Part shown: piece by piece, positions 8,402-17,264 of the stretch
How the letters are laid out: each line of letters opens with the position of its first letter
Position numbering within the stretch: the first letter of the stretch is position 1
Source of the DNA: Nitrospira sp.
GTDB lineage: Bacteria; Nitrospirota; Nitrospiria; Nitrospirales; Nitrospiraceae
DNA length: 53,777 nucleotides
Assembly: GCA_030692565.1 (NCBI GenBank)
Contig: JAUYAO010000051.1
Coordinates: forward strand, 1-53,777
Direction: 5' to 3'
Made by a program: the position numbers and the translations under genes
Notes under the pieces: model-generated
Told to the model about the DNA's origin: nothing
Seen by the model: the letters and a program-made list of their open reading frames with translations, nothing else
Databases searched by the model: none

Positions 8402-10575
8402 TTTGAGGTGAGTTCATACACGCCATCCCACTGTTCGGGAGGCGGAGCTATAAGGTACTCTTTGGCTCTTTCCAAGTAAACCCGTGCCGGGCCGTCCTTC
8501 GGGTCGAGTGCCAGAGCCGCCTCAAAGTGCGTGGCCGCTGTTTTAAAATCGCGCTGTTTGTAGGCCTCGAGCCCCGCTCGATAGGCCTCAATGTGACGGT
8601 GTCGTTCGTCAGGCAGCTCTCCCTTGCGGGCGAGCAATTCGAAGACTACCACGGGTTCCCGTTTACCTTTGACCCGCATGCGGTCGACTTCCCGCGCTTC
8701 GATGTCCCCGGCGGCGAGTTCGTAGGTACGGGGACCCAACAGGATCAGCGTGTCGTAAAACTTGTTCGCGCCCTCCAGGCGGGAAGCCAGGTTCACGGCA
8801 TCGCCCATCACCGTGTATTCCATCCGGGCCTGGGACCCCATATTGCCGACCACGAGCCAGCCGGAATTGATCCCGATGCGTGCGCGGATCTCCGGCTGTC
8901 CCTCGGCTTTCCACCGCTCGCGCAGCCTCGCGAGCTCCCGCTGCGAATCCAGGGCGGCAAAGCAGGCCAGGCTGGCATGGTTGGGCTCTCCGCGCGGCGC
9001 CCCGAAGATCGCCATGATGCCGTCCCCCAGGTACTTATTCACGTTGCCCCGGTGGCGGAGAATGATCTCCGTCATGGCCGAGAGATACTGGTTCAGGAGC
9101 TCGACGAGCCTCTCCGGATCCATCTGTTCCGAGATGGAGGTGAATCCGGCGATATCAGAAAAGAGCACCGACAGTTCTTTTTTCTCGCCGCCGAGCCGGA
9201 TGGCTTCCGGATTCCGCATGATCTCATCGACCACCTCAGCCGCCATGTATTTGTCGAAAACCGTCCGCAGTTGCCGGCGCTGTCTTCCTTCCGTCAGGTA
9301 CTCCACGGTCGCGGAGGTTGCAAACGAGGCGGCCAGCGCGCCTTCGGGTATGGCGAGATCGAGCCAGAGTCCGTGCGAGGTAAAGGCGTGGACGGCGAGT
9401 CCGTAGTAAGCGGTGGCCAGGCCGGCGATGGTGGCGGCCTTGATCCACTGGGATTGCATCAACATGAAGGCCCACGCGGTAGCCAGCGCAAGGACGAGCG
9501 TGGAGGCCGCGAAGACCGCCCACGAGGCCGGTTGGAGATGGCGATGTCTCAGCATATTATCGAGCGCCGACATGTGGATGAGGACGCCCGGTGCGAAGGG
9601 GGACAGCGGGGTCACCCGCAGATCGTACGTCCCGGCGGCGGTGGTGGCAATGAACACGATTTTGTCGCGAAACAGCGCCGGGTCGAGCAGGGGCGGCTTC
9701 CCGCCCTGCCTGTCGATATAGGAGCGGAGGACGGCTCCGATGGGATAGACGGGGTAGACGTGATTCTCCAGCGATCCGTGCCAGTCGATGACCATGTCCT
9801 GTTCCGCGGTTAAAGGAATCGTCACCGGTCCAAGGCGAAGTTCCCGAGGATGCAGGGAGGCTCGATCCGCTTGCAGGAGGTCCCGCGCGACAGCCGTGCT
9901 GATGTGCAGGAATGCCTGCTGCTGCGCGTATGCCAGTGGAGGGAGTCGGCGGGTGGTTCCGTCGATGTCCGGGGTCAGGTTGATATATCCGAGACCGTGA
10001 GCGGCCTGCGCGAACAGCGGCAAGGGCAATTTAGCCCCGGCGTAGGTCGGGACTGTTTCGGGTGGCAGAGCCCTCTGATCGTCGAGCGGGATCGTCGCTT
10101 TTTTCAAGATCTCGAGCGGGTACCCTTGCCCACCGTCAGGGGAAGCGTTCGAGCCGCCGGAGGGCTGTTGCTCGTTCTGCATCAGGAACGGCAGATAAAC
10201 GTTTCCGGCGGCCCGCATCTCTTCGGCGAATACCGCATCAAACTCTTCCCCCGACCGATCCGGTTCGAGAAACAGGAGATCGAAGATTACGGCTTTGGCG
10301 CCGGCCTCTTTCAGATAGTGGACGACGTACCCGTGCCGGTCACGGGACCAGGGCCACTGGCCGTAGGCTTCCAGGCTGGCCTCATCCACCGCGACCAGTA
10401 CGATGTCGCTTCCGGCCTTGGTGGCATCTGCGTATCGATGGAATCGATGGTCGAGTGTCTTGAGTTCGGTGACGGTGAGCCATCCGGACCAGTGCAGAGC
10501 TAAGGCGAGGAGCCACACCGCGCCTCCCACTACCGCTCCGGAGATGACCTTGTTGAATCGCGTGGCGGCTTGCAT
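8398..10575 (-). CDS. CHASE2 class III adenylate cyclase with C-terminal TPR
   Basis: 725 residues. One N-terminal membrane helix (about 13-32) precedes an extracytoplasmic CHASE2 sensor domain (about 38-345) and further helices (about 350-425). The cytoplasmic class III cyclase domain (about 463-650) has metal aspartates in LFSDIAGFTS (Asp474) and LGDG (Asp518). Lys514 just before the second aspartate favours ATP over GTP. TPR-like helices follow (about 661-712). It makes cAMP from ATP in response to an unknown periplasmic signal. It sits 39 bases downstream of a mechanosensitive channel carrying a cyclic-nucleotide-binding domain and is coupled to the following SH3b gene. This is the only cyclase in the window. 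Substrate choice is inferred. Confidence 0.9.
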   Translation of the reverse strand: MQAATRFNKVISGAVVGGAVWLLALALHWSGWLTVTELKTLDHRFHRYADATKAGSDIVLVAVDEASLEAYGQWPWSRDRHGYVVHYLKEAGAKAVIFDLLFLEPDRSGEEFDAVFAEEMRAAGNVYLPFLMQNEQQPSGGSNASPDGGQGYPLEILKKATIPLDDQRALPPETVPTYAGAKLPLPLFAQAAHGLGYINLTPDIDGTTRRLPPLAYAQQQAFLHISTAVARDLLQADRASLHPRELRLGPVTIPLTAEQDMVIDWHGSLENHVYPVYPIGAVLRSYIDRQGGKPPLLDPALFRDKIVFIATTAAGTYDLRVTPLSPFAPGVLIHMSALDNMLRHRHLQPASWAVFAASTLVLALATAWAFMLMQSQWIKAATIAGLATAYYGLAVHAFTSHGLWLDLAIPEGALAASFATSATVEYLTEGRQRRQLRTVFDKYMAAEVVDEIMRNPEAIRLGGEKKELSVLFSDIAGFTSISEQMDPERLVELLNQYLSAMTEIILRHRGNVNKYLGDGIMAIFGAPRGEPNHASLACFAALDSQRELARLRERWKAEGQPEIRARIGINSGWLVVGNMGSQARMEYTVMGDAVNLASRLEGANKFYDTLILLGPRTYELAAGDIEAREVDRMRVKGKREPVVVFELLARKGELPDERHRHIEAYRAGLEAYKQRDFKTAATHFEAALALDPKDGPARVYLERAKEYLIAPPPEQWDGVYELTSK

Positions 10576-10614
10576 GTTACGGCTCCACCGTCGATGACCG
10601 GAGCCGGTCGGGGA

Positions 10615-12162
10615 TCAGTTCCCGGACCGACGGAAGAATTGGAGAATCTTCGCGGTGAGCGATTGTCCATCCTCTGCGACAGACCTCAGCTTTGACGCGC
10701 GATCGGCGGTTTCGCGCGTGGCCGCCAGCGCCGACTGCCGGGTCGCGAGGATTGTGCCGAATTGTTCTGCCAGGCCGGGGGTCTTGGATATCACCTGGCT
10801 CATGGCGCTCTTACCGATGACCGTGACGGTCAGTTGGGATTTTGCCTGGACCGTGGCGGAGCGTGGGGCTCCGGTGAGCAGGGACATTTCGCCGAAGAAC
10901 TGCCCTTTCTTGAGCGCGGCGACCGGCGTAGTTTGATCACCCGTCTTGATCACGACGTCGGCTTCGCCCTCCATGACCACGAAGAGTTCCTCTCCCGGTT
11001 CGCCCTCCCGCACGACCTGCTCGCCGGGCAGGTAGACGCGTTTCTGCGCATGTTCGGCCAGCGAATGCAGCCCCTCTGCGTCGAGTATGGCTAAGAAATC
11101 GATCGCACGAAATTGCTCCTTCATGCCGGCCAGTTCGATGGCCCGCAGCGCCGTCAGGTCGGGGGGCTGGGTGGTGTGCACGACACGTTGGGGATAAGGG
11201 ATCTCGATACCATTCCGCTGGAAGGCATACCAGACGTAGGCCATCACCTCGCCCTCAAGGCGTTCTCGGCCTCCGTAGTCATGGAAAAAGAACTTGAGCT
11301 TGTAGGAGATGCCGGACTCTTTGAATTCCTCAACGAAGCTGATCGGCGCCGGAGAGGCGACGACGCCTGGGACCGCCAACGCAGATTGCACGAGGATTTC
11401 TTTTACCTGCATCGGGGGATGGGCATAGTTCGCTTCGACGTGAATGGCTCGGGCGCACAGGCTTTCCGGCCGGCTATGGTTGGTGATGGCGGATTGGGAG
11501 ACCGCATCGTTGGGGAGCATGATGTAATCGTAGGCGCGCGTTCTGATCGTGATGTAATCGAAGGCGATGTCGGTAACGATCCCCTCTTTGTCCATCAAGG
11601 TGACCCAGTCGCCGACGTGGATCATGCGGCCGAGCTGGATGCCCGAGGCCAGGCGCGCGATGACGTCTTTAAGCGCAAACCCCACCACGGCGGTGGCGAT
11701 GGTCGGGAGCGCGATCAAGGTCAGCGGATCCATTTCGAGCACCGCCCGTAGCAGGACGAGGCCCGCGAGTGTGACCCCGACGAGCAGGAAGATCAGGCGG
11801 AGCATCCGGGGGATGTATTTCCCCCGCTTCTCGACGAGGTAATCTTCGATGAACAGCAGATCCAGGGTTTTCAGGATGACGAAGGACATCGCCAGGTAGG
11901 CGATGAAGGCCAGCCAGGGCTGCGCCCACTGGGGCACATGTGAGATCAAGCCCTGTGTCGTGAGCTCCAGCAGGAGCACGAGCAGGATCGTGGAGAGGCA
12001 TCCCGCGTAGAATTCAAGCCCGGCAGGTTTTTTACGGACGGCGCCGAGGTAGGCAAGCAGTCCGATGATGATCAGGCCAAGAATCGACGCTACGCCCATA
12101 TCGTTCGCCGGGTTCCGATGAATGGACTGTACCGGCGTTCGAAGCCGGCGGTCGGCGCTCAT
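10615..12162 (-). CDS. MscS-family mechanosensitive channel with cyclic-nucleotide-binding domain
   Basis: 515 residues. Four or five membrane helices lie in residues 23-170, with the MscS pore and beta domain at about 145-330 (GFALKDVIARLASGIQL; VGDWVTL). A cyclic-nucleotide-binding domain follows (about 355-465) with an intact phosphate-binding cassette: FGEMSLL at 423-429 and PRSAT at 433-437, with Glu425 and Arg434 the expected cAMP contacts. This layout matches the bCNG subfamily of MscS-like channels, which are ligand-gated rather than strongly tension-gated. It is the first gene of an operon with the cyclase, so product and receptor are co-transcribed. The start at 12162 lacks a clear ribosome site; an ATG at 12099 is an alternative. 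Confidence 0.88.
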   Translation of the reverse strand: MSADRRLRTPVQSIHRNPANDMGVASILGLIIIGLLAYLGAVRKKPAGLEFYAGCLSTILLVLLLELTTQGLISHVPQWAQPWLAFIAYLAMSFVILKTLDLLFIEDYLVEKRGKYIPRMLRLIFLLVGVTLAGLVLLRAVLEMDPLTLIALPTIATAVVGFALKDVIARLASGIQLGRMIHVGDWVTLMDKEGIVTDIAFDYITIRTRAYDYIMLPNDAVSQSAITNHSRPESLCARAIHVEANYAHPPMQVKEILVQSALAVPGVVASPAPISFVEEFKESGISYKLKFFFHDYGGRERLEGEVMAYVWYAFQRNGIEIPYPQRVVHTTQPPDLTALRAIELAGMKEQFRAIDFLAILDAEGLHSLAEHAQKRVYLPGEQVVREGEPGEELFVVMEGEADVVIKTGDQTTPVAALKKGQFFGEMSLLTGAPRSATVQAKSQLTVTVIGKSAMSQVISKTPGLAEQFGTILATRQSALAATRETADRASKLRSVAEDGQSLTAKILQFFRRSGN

Positions 12163-12421
12163 CCAGACGGATGCCCGACGAGCAGAAGATAGACCGGATG
12201 AGCATGGGATGCAAGATGGTGGGATGAGTGGACGGTCATGTATTCAGACGGGGCGGGGCGGCCTCGTGGGAATGCGGCGGGATCGTGGCCAGATCAAGCC
12301 CGTCACACAGTTTCTTGCCGTCTGCCTAGTGGGGGGCAATTGCACAAGGCCGGTGTTAGAATCTCGCTCTGTCTCAGGGAGCGGGCTTGTGTGAATACAA
12401 TTTCGTTTGTATGATCTCAAC

Positions 12422-12841
12422 ATGAATCTTCGTCTCTGCATTGCGTCGTTGTGGTTCGCGTTGCTGGCTGTTCCCGTTGGGGGCCATGCAGCGGATGACC
12501 TTCAAGTAGCCGACTCTCCCGCCTTGCAGTCGCTGAATCAGCAGTTTTCTCGGGGAGGCGTGGCGTCCGAGGTGCCGTTCTACGCGCCGGACTCGTTACC
12601 GTTGTCCTCTCCGGCATCGTCGATCTTTCGGGATATTCCGTCGATCAGCGGCCGCTATCCCGTCGGGGGGCGCACCATCATGCCGTATCTCGGGGCGGGA
12701 TTCGGCGGCGGGTATACGTCGGAGTTAAATCGTTCGTTGACCGGTCCTGCTCCCGTGCAAAGCGATGTCGGGCTACGCAGTCAGCTCGGGCAGGGGCTTT
12801 CGCCGAATGAGTTTCATCTGGGCCTCCGCATTCCTTTCTAA
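12422..12841 (+). CDS. Exported hypothetical protein, possible small outer-membrane protein
   Basis: 139 residues from the ATG at 12422. The signal peptide is residues 1-22 (MNLRLCIASLW...GGHA). The mature part is glycine- and serine-rich with short alternating hydrophobic stretches (TIMPYLGAGFGGGYTS; NEFHLGLRIPF) and ends in Phe, as outer-membrane strands do. It is too short for a standalone barrel of known type. An inverted repeat ATACAA/TTGTAT overlaps the region just before the start and might be an operator. It diverges from the channel operon across about 260 bases that show no other gene. The family is not recognised. Confidence 0.65.
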   Translation: MNLRLCIASLWFALLAVPVGGHAADDLQVADSPALQSLNQQFSRGGVASEVPFYAPDSLPLSSPASSIFRDIPSISGRYPVGGRTIMPYLGAGFGGGYTSELNRSLTGPAPVQSDVGLRSQLGQGLSPNEFHLGLRIPF

Positions 12842-13057
12842 TGAGCGTTGTCTCCGATCGTGCGCGTTCGCTCAACGCCCGACTTCTTCTCCCTCCATTG
12901 AGCGTGCCGGTCTGAAGGGGTATCGTTCGGTACAACGCGTAGAGATCTCCGTGAATTGAGTCAAAGATGCGTGCAACGTAATCTGTTGATCAAACGGCTT
13001 CTTACGGACAAAGCGGGGCGTGATCGTCAACCTGACGAGGCGTGAGGAGGAGCGACG

Positions 13058-13417
13058 ATGGCATCAGGATGGCGGGTCGGGATCTCAACGGCGGTCTGCA
13101 TAAGCGGGCTGCTTTATGGAGGGATCGTCCAGGGAGAACCTGAGTCCAAGGTTCCGCGCGGCGATTCGGCGCGCGGCAAGACCCTTTTTATCAGAAATTG
13201 CGCCGGTTGCCACGGGGCTGCGGGTGGGGGAGATGGCTATCGGCTCCTGGGGCCGGATCCGGCGAATCTCACGTCACCGTCGACCAGCAGAAAATCCGAT
13301 GCCGACCTGCTGAAGACGATCCACCATGGCAAACCGAATATGCCGGCCTGGAAGGGAAATCTTTCGGAGAGCCAGAGCCGGGATGTGCTGGCCTACGTGC
13401 GAACGTTTGCCAAATGA
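13058..13417 (+). CDS. Periplasmic monohaem cytochrome c (class I, cbb3-type fold)
   Basis: 119 residues. The signal peptide is residues 1-26. Haem attachment is at CAGCH (48-52), within RNCAGCHGAAGGGDG. Met95 in NMPAW is the likely sixth iron ligand. The C-terminal helix has DVLAYVRTF, the usual class I ending. It would carry electrons in the periplasm. A good GAGGAG ribosome site precedes the ATG. It is monocistronic and followed by two hairpins. A second cytochrome of the same build lies at 46968-47333 but is not a close copy. Confidence 0.9.
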   Translation: MASGWRVGISTAVCISGLLYGGIVQGEPESKVPRGDSARGKTLFIRNCAGCHGAAGGGDGYRLLGPDPANLTSPSTSRKSDADLLKTIHHGKPNMPAWKGNLSESQSRDVLAYVRTFAK

Positions 13418-13641
13418 CGAGCCTGGGATCACGGTTGATTTGTAAACAGCGGGCAGGCGATCGGATGAAGGTGCTCCGCTTTGTGCAGTGCCGTCGTGGC
13501 CATGCCCGCATTCCTGCGCACGTTCGAAGGCGGTGATCGCCGGTCGATCGGGCGGTCTAACGCTGTCGTCGGGGACGTGCTTGCCGGTCCGGCGCAGTTC
13601 GGCGAGATTTCTGCGGGGGGCCCGGTGGTGTAGGCGCGAGG

Positions 13642-13680
13642 TGGGCAGTTGCTTGCCCAGCTCTCATCGAGGCTGAGAGC
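13642..13680. terminator. Two adjacent hairpins between convergent genes
   Basis: TGGGCA/TGCCCA (13642-13659, six-base loop) is followed directly by GCTCTCA/TGAGAGC (13660-13680, seven-base loop). They lie between the cytochrome c gene and the convergent SDR gene, in a 298-base interval with no supported gene. Neither strand has a T-run after the stem, so termination is only inferred from position. Confidence 0.35.
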
Positions 13681-13715
13681 CGGGTGTTGGAATTGCACTG
13701 CCGGCCTGTGCGGAT

Positions 13716-14324
13716 TTATCTAGCGGGGAAGGTGCGCGGATCGAGCGTCTGTCCGGTGGCGGTGCCTTGGACGCCGGCGAGATAGGCTTGCGCGACGGTG
13801 GCGGCGGGGAGACCGATCGACGGATCCATTTTTCTGGCGATCAACGTTTCGGTCACCCAGGGCGGGCTCACGACGTTGATGCGGATGCCGCGCGGGAGCT
13901 CCAGGGCGGCGGCGCGGGCGAAGCCTTCGAGTCCCGCATTGACCATGCTGATCGATGCACTGCCCTTCATGGGCTCGCGGCTCAGGACGCCGCTGGTGAG
14001 GGTGAAAGAGCCGTTGTCGCGCATTTGCTTCCGGCCGATGCGGACGAGGTTGACCTGCCCCATCAGTTTGTTGGACAGCCCGAGCTGAAAATCAGCATCT
14101 TTCAGGTCGTCCAAACTGGCGAACGCGGCTCGGCCTGCCGCGCAGACGAGCGCGTCGAACGTGCCGACGGCGTCGAACATCCGTTCGATGGATTCGGTTG
14201 AGGCGAGGTCCACGCGGATTGCGCCGCGCTTGTTTCCCACGGCCACGACTTCATGACGCGCGGATAGGGCCGCGACAATTGCGGACCCGATCGTTCCTGT
14301 AGCACCGACGACGACAACTCGCAT
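13716..14324 (-). CDS. SDR-fold protein lacking the catalytic Tyr/Lys (Lin1944-like)
   Basis: 202 residues from the ATG at 14324, which begins the beta-strand of a Rossmann fold. The NAD(P)-binding motif GATGTIGSA is at residues 7-15. The usual YxxxK active site is absent: where YSASKAALEGF would stand, the protein reads ISMVNAGLEGF, losing both Tyr and Lys. This is the pattern of the Lin1944-like SDR subgroup, whose function is undetermined. It may be a redox sensor, a regulator or an enzyme of different chemistry. It is divergent from the frameshifted gene at 14535. It is not a paralogue of the complete SDR at 18511. Confidence 0.75.
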   Translation of the reverse strand: MRVVVVGATGTIGSAIVAALSARHEVVAVGNKRGAIRVDLASTESIERMFDAVGTFDALVCAAGRAAFASLDDLKDADFQLGLSNKLMGQVNLVRIGRKQMRDNGSFTLTSGVLSREPMKGSASISMVNAGLEGFARAAALELPRGIRINVVSPPWVTETLIARKMDPSIGLPAATVAQAYLAGVQGTATGQTLDPRTFPAR

Positions 14325-14534
14325 GGTCCCTCCTGGATAGAATCCGATCACGCACTCTTCCCGATGAATCGCGAGAGAGTAGCGCTGGCCCGGTCTTGGC
14401 GCAAGAGGGGCTCTGTTTCGTCAGGGAGTCTCTGTGCGATGGACGCCGGGTAGTCTGATTCTTTATTTTGAGGGAGCGGGGCCCGTCGGTGATCTGCGCG
14501 GGGCCTGCAAGCATCCGGAATACGAGAATTTGTC

Positions 14535-15771
14535 ATGATGCGGCACACGTCCATCCGTCTCGGAGCACTCATCTGTATGGCCACAGTTGCCCTGGCACTG
14601 GCCGGGTGCAGACAATTCGAACCCCGCGATAAGCGGTTCTACTACCGTGCGCTGTGGAACTTCGCGCTGCGCGAAGATCTGGCCGAGCTCGACAGCGAGT
14701 TCAACGGCGTCGATTTCGGCCATTCCAACCTCTATGAGAACTTACTCCTGACCGGCGGGAAAGACGTCCAGGCCATCGACGACCGGGCGCGCAAGGAACC
14801 CCTCGCCTTCATCGCCACCAAGCGCGGCTGAACCCGAACGAAGAGGCCATCGCGCCGACCTACATGAAGCTGGCCTGGCGCGCGCAGAATACGTTCGATG
14901 AAGCGCATGCCCTGCATCGCGCCACCTACGACATCATGGCTTCCGACGAGGCTGACAAAGCGCGCGCGCTCCGTGACGTGCTGGCCTATTATCAAGAAAG
15001 CGCCTATGCCATTACGGCCAAGCGGCTGGACCATCATCGGCTGGATCAGTTTCCCTATTCCAAGACCTTCCGCAACCGGTTTCCGTTGTTCAATGCGACG
15101 ATCTGGTCGTATCACTACCTGCAAGTCGCTGTGTATGATCCCTTGCAGGCGGCGTGCGCTTCAACGACCGGCGGGAGGGTCGCACCCGCGTGACGTTCCA
15201 GCCGCAAATCATCTACGGGGCGTTCGACAACACGCAGGTCGAGATCCAGGGCGATCTGATGTCCGATCCCAACACCCTCGTCGGGGCGGCGAAGTCGGGC
15301 GACCTGCATCTGGGCCTGCTCTACAACTTCAACACCGAAACGATCAGTCTGCCGGCGTTCGCGGCGCGGGTGGAGGTGGATCTGCCCACGGGCGTGAACT
15401 CGAAGGGCGTGGACACGCAGATGACCGGCATTCTCACCCGTTCGTTCGGGCGGCTGCGCGCGCACCTCAATGCGGGCTACACCGTCCTCGGTTCCCCGCA
15501 GGGACAGGAACGGCCCGGCGCCTATCGCGCCGTCGCCGCGGTGAGTTATCCCTTGGGCTATCCGACGAGCTTCAGCGACACGTTGATTGCCAGTGTGTAC
15601 ACGCGCGAGTCGGATCTCCGCGGGCAGCGCAATCACACCGGGTTTGAGATCGGTCTGCGGCATCAACTGTCGTCGCGGCTCGTGTTGGACGGAGGCCTCG
15701 GCACTGAATTCGTCGGACCGGCGGATCGGGCCGCCCTGTTGGGTACGATCGGACTGTCGGTGGGGTTCTGA
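14535..15771 (+). pseudogene. Lipoprotein plus beta-barrel protein broken by two -1 frameshifts
   Basis: Three consecutive frames read as one protein of about 410 residues. Segment 1 (14535-14830) starts with a lipoprotein signal (ALAGC) and runs to IATKRG before a TGA. Segment 2 (about 14831-15140) continues LNPNEEAIAP through ATIWSYHYLQ to VAVYDPL. Segment 3 (about 15145-15771) gives GGVRFNDRREG and a beta-barrel region like the phenol-degradation MetA/transporter barrels, with LGLLYNFNTE, VEVDLPTGV and a terminal VGF. One extra G near 14827 and one near 15142 would restore a single frame (KRGLNPNEE; YDPLAGGVRFN). Coding character is maintained throughout, so decay is very recent or these are sequence errors. 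It would be an outer-membrane-associated lipoprotein of unknown substrate. Confidence 0.75.
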
Positions 15772-15841
15772 CCAGGTTCTATTCGAATGTGCCGCCAGGG
15801 ACAGTGTCTACTCATGCAGCGGCCTGCTAGAATGCCCCGCC

Positions 15842-17071
15842 ATGCCCGACACAACGAAAACCAGTCAGCCGCGTAAGGCGGCGGCCCTCTTCATCCTCTT
15901 CACCGTGCTGCTCGACATGCTGTCCTTCGGGATCGTGATCCCGGTGTTGCCGAAGCTCGTCGAAGAGTTTCTGTCGGGCGACACGGCCCGCGCGGCGGAG
16001 ATCTTCGGCTACATGGGAACGGCCTGGGCGCTGATGCAGTTTATCTGCTCGCCTATTCAAGGCGCTTTGTCCGACCGGTTCGGCCGGCGGCCGGTCGTCC
16101 TGCTGTCGAACTTCGGATTAGGACTCGACTACATCCTCATGGCGCTGGCGCCGAATCTGGCCTGGCTGTTCGCGGGGCGCGTGATCGCCGGGATCGCGTC
16201 GTCGAGCTTCAGTACCGCCGGGGCCTACATTGCGGATGTGACGCCGCCGGAGCAGCGGGCGGCGGCGTTCGGCAAGATCGGGATGGTCTTCGGTCTCGGG
16301 TTCATTCTGGGCCCGGCGTTGGGCGGATGGCTGGGGGCGATCGATCCGCGATTGCCGTTCTGGGGCGCCGCGCTCCTCAGTCTCTTGAATGCCTGTTACG
16401 GATTTTTCGTCTTGCCGGAATCGTTGCCGCGCGAAAAGCGGGCGGCCTTTGCCTGGAAGCGGGCGAATCCGGTCGGTTCGCTGGTGTTGCTGCGGTCGCA
16501 TCATGAATTGTTCGGGCTCGCAACCGTCGCGTTCCTCGGTTATCTCGCCCACGCGGTGCTGCCAAGCGTCGCCGTGCTCTACATGGGCTATCGCTATGGA
16601 TGGGACACGGCCAGCGTCGGTCTGATGCTCGCCGGTGTGGGGGTGGCCGCCATGATCGTGCAGGGGGTGCTGATCCGGCCGCTCACGGCGCGATTCGGCG
16701 AACGTACGACGTTGCTCGCGGGATTACTCTGCGGCGCGGTCGGCTTTGCGATCTACGGAGTCGCGTCGGAGGGGTGGATCTTCTGCCTGGGCATTCCGAT
16801 CATGGCGTTCTGGGGACTGGCCGGCCCGGCGACCCAGGCCTTGATGTCGCGCCGCGTGAGCGGCTCGGAGCAAGGCCGGCTCCAAGGGGCGACGGCGAGT
16901 ATCAACGGGGTTACCGGTCTGATCGGCCCGACGCTCTTCACGCAGATCTTTGCACACTTCATCGGGGCGCAGGCCGGGTGGCAGGTGCCCGGCGCGCCGT
17001 TTCTCCTCGCGTCCTGCCTGCTTCTGACCGGGGCCGGCCTCGCCTGGCGAGTGACTCGATCGCGCGACTAA
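15842..17071 (+). CDS. MFS drug-efflux-type transporter (TetA-like, 12 TM)
   Basis: 409 residues from the ATG at 15842; the frame is open further upstream but that part overlaps the preceding barrel gene. Twelve membrane helices are predicted. Motif A between helices 2 and 3 is GALSDRFGRRPVVLLS, and a motif C-like GMVFGLGFILGPALGG lies in helix 5, both marks of the DHA1 drug:H+ antiporters that include TetA. It would export a small hydrophobic compound using the proton gradient; the substrate is unknown and resistance should not be assumed. It is 70 bases downstream of the frameshifted barrel gene on the same strand. Confidence 0.88.
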   Translation: MPDTTKTSQPRKAAALFILFTVLLDMLSFGIVIPVLPKLVEEFLSGDTARAAEIFGYMGTAWALMQFICSPIQGALSDRFGRRPVVLLSNFGLGLDYILMALAPNLAWLFAGRVIAGIASSSFSTAGAYIADVTPPEQRAAAFGKIGMVFGLGFILGPALGGWLGAIDPRLPFWGAALLSLLNACYGFFVLPESLPREKRAAFAWKRANPVGSLVLLRSHHELFGLATVAFLGYLAHAVLPSVAVLYMGYRYGWDTASVGLMLAGVGVAAMIVQGVLIRPLTARFGERTTLLAGLLCGAVGFAIYGVASEGWIFCLGIPIMAFWGLAGPATQALMSRRVSGSEQGRLQGATASINGVTGLIGPTLFTQIFAHFIGAQAGWQVPGAPFLLASCLLLTGAGLAWRVTRSRD

Positions 17072-17198
17072 GCGCTTTGTTGTCAGGCTCCGGCCTTTGA
17101 TCCTGTTCGCTTGCCACGCGGCAGCCCGGTCTCGTCCAAGCTCCTACTCTCATCGCTCTCACGGTTGTTCGCGGATCTCACCGGCAGAAGAAGGTTGC

Positions 17199-17228
17199 TT
17201 GCCTCGTTTATTCGGCAAGGCGTATGAT
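17199..17228 (+). promoter_or_regulatory. Candidate sigma-70 promoter for the CBS gene
   Basis: TTGCCT at 17199-17204 and TATGAT at 17223-17228 are 18 bases apart. TATGAT matches five of six -10 positions. The spacer contains GGCAA, which together with TTGCC forms an inverted repeat over the -35 and spacer and could be an operator. The start would fall near 17235, 30 bases before the ATG. Confidence 0.45.
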
Positions 17229-17264
17229 CGATCATCTCACCGCGTTTATCTATAAGGAGGTGCT

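Noticed and set aside
8527-9813. 428-codon plus-strand frame opposite the cyclase
   Set aside because: Composition is that of an antisense shadow; the cyclase frame has full catalytic motifs.
15842-17071. Calling the MFS gene a tetracycline-resistance gene
   Set aside because: Motifs show only a DHA1-type exporter; nothing identifies tetracycline as substrate.
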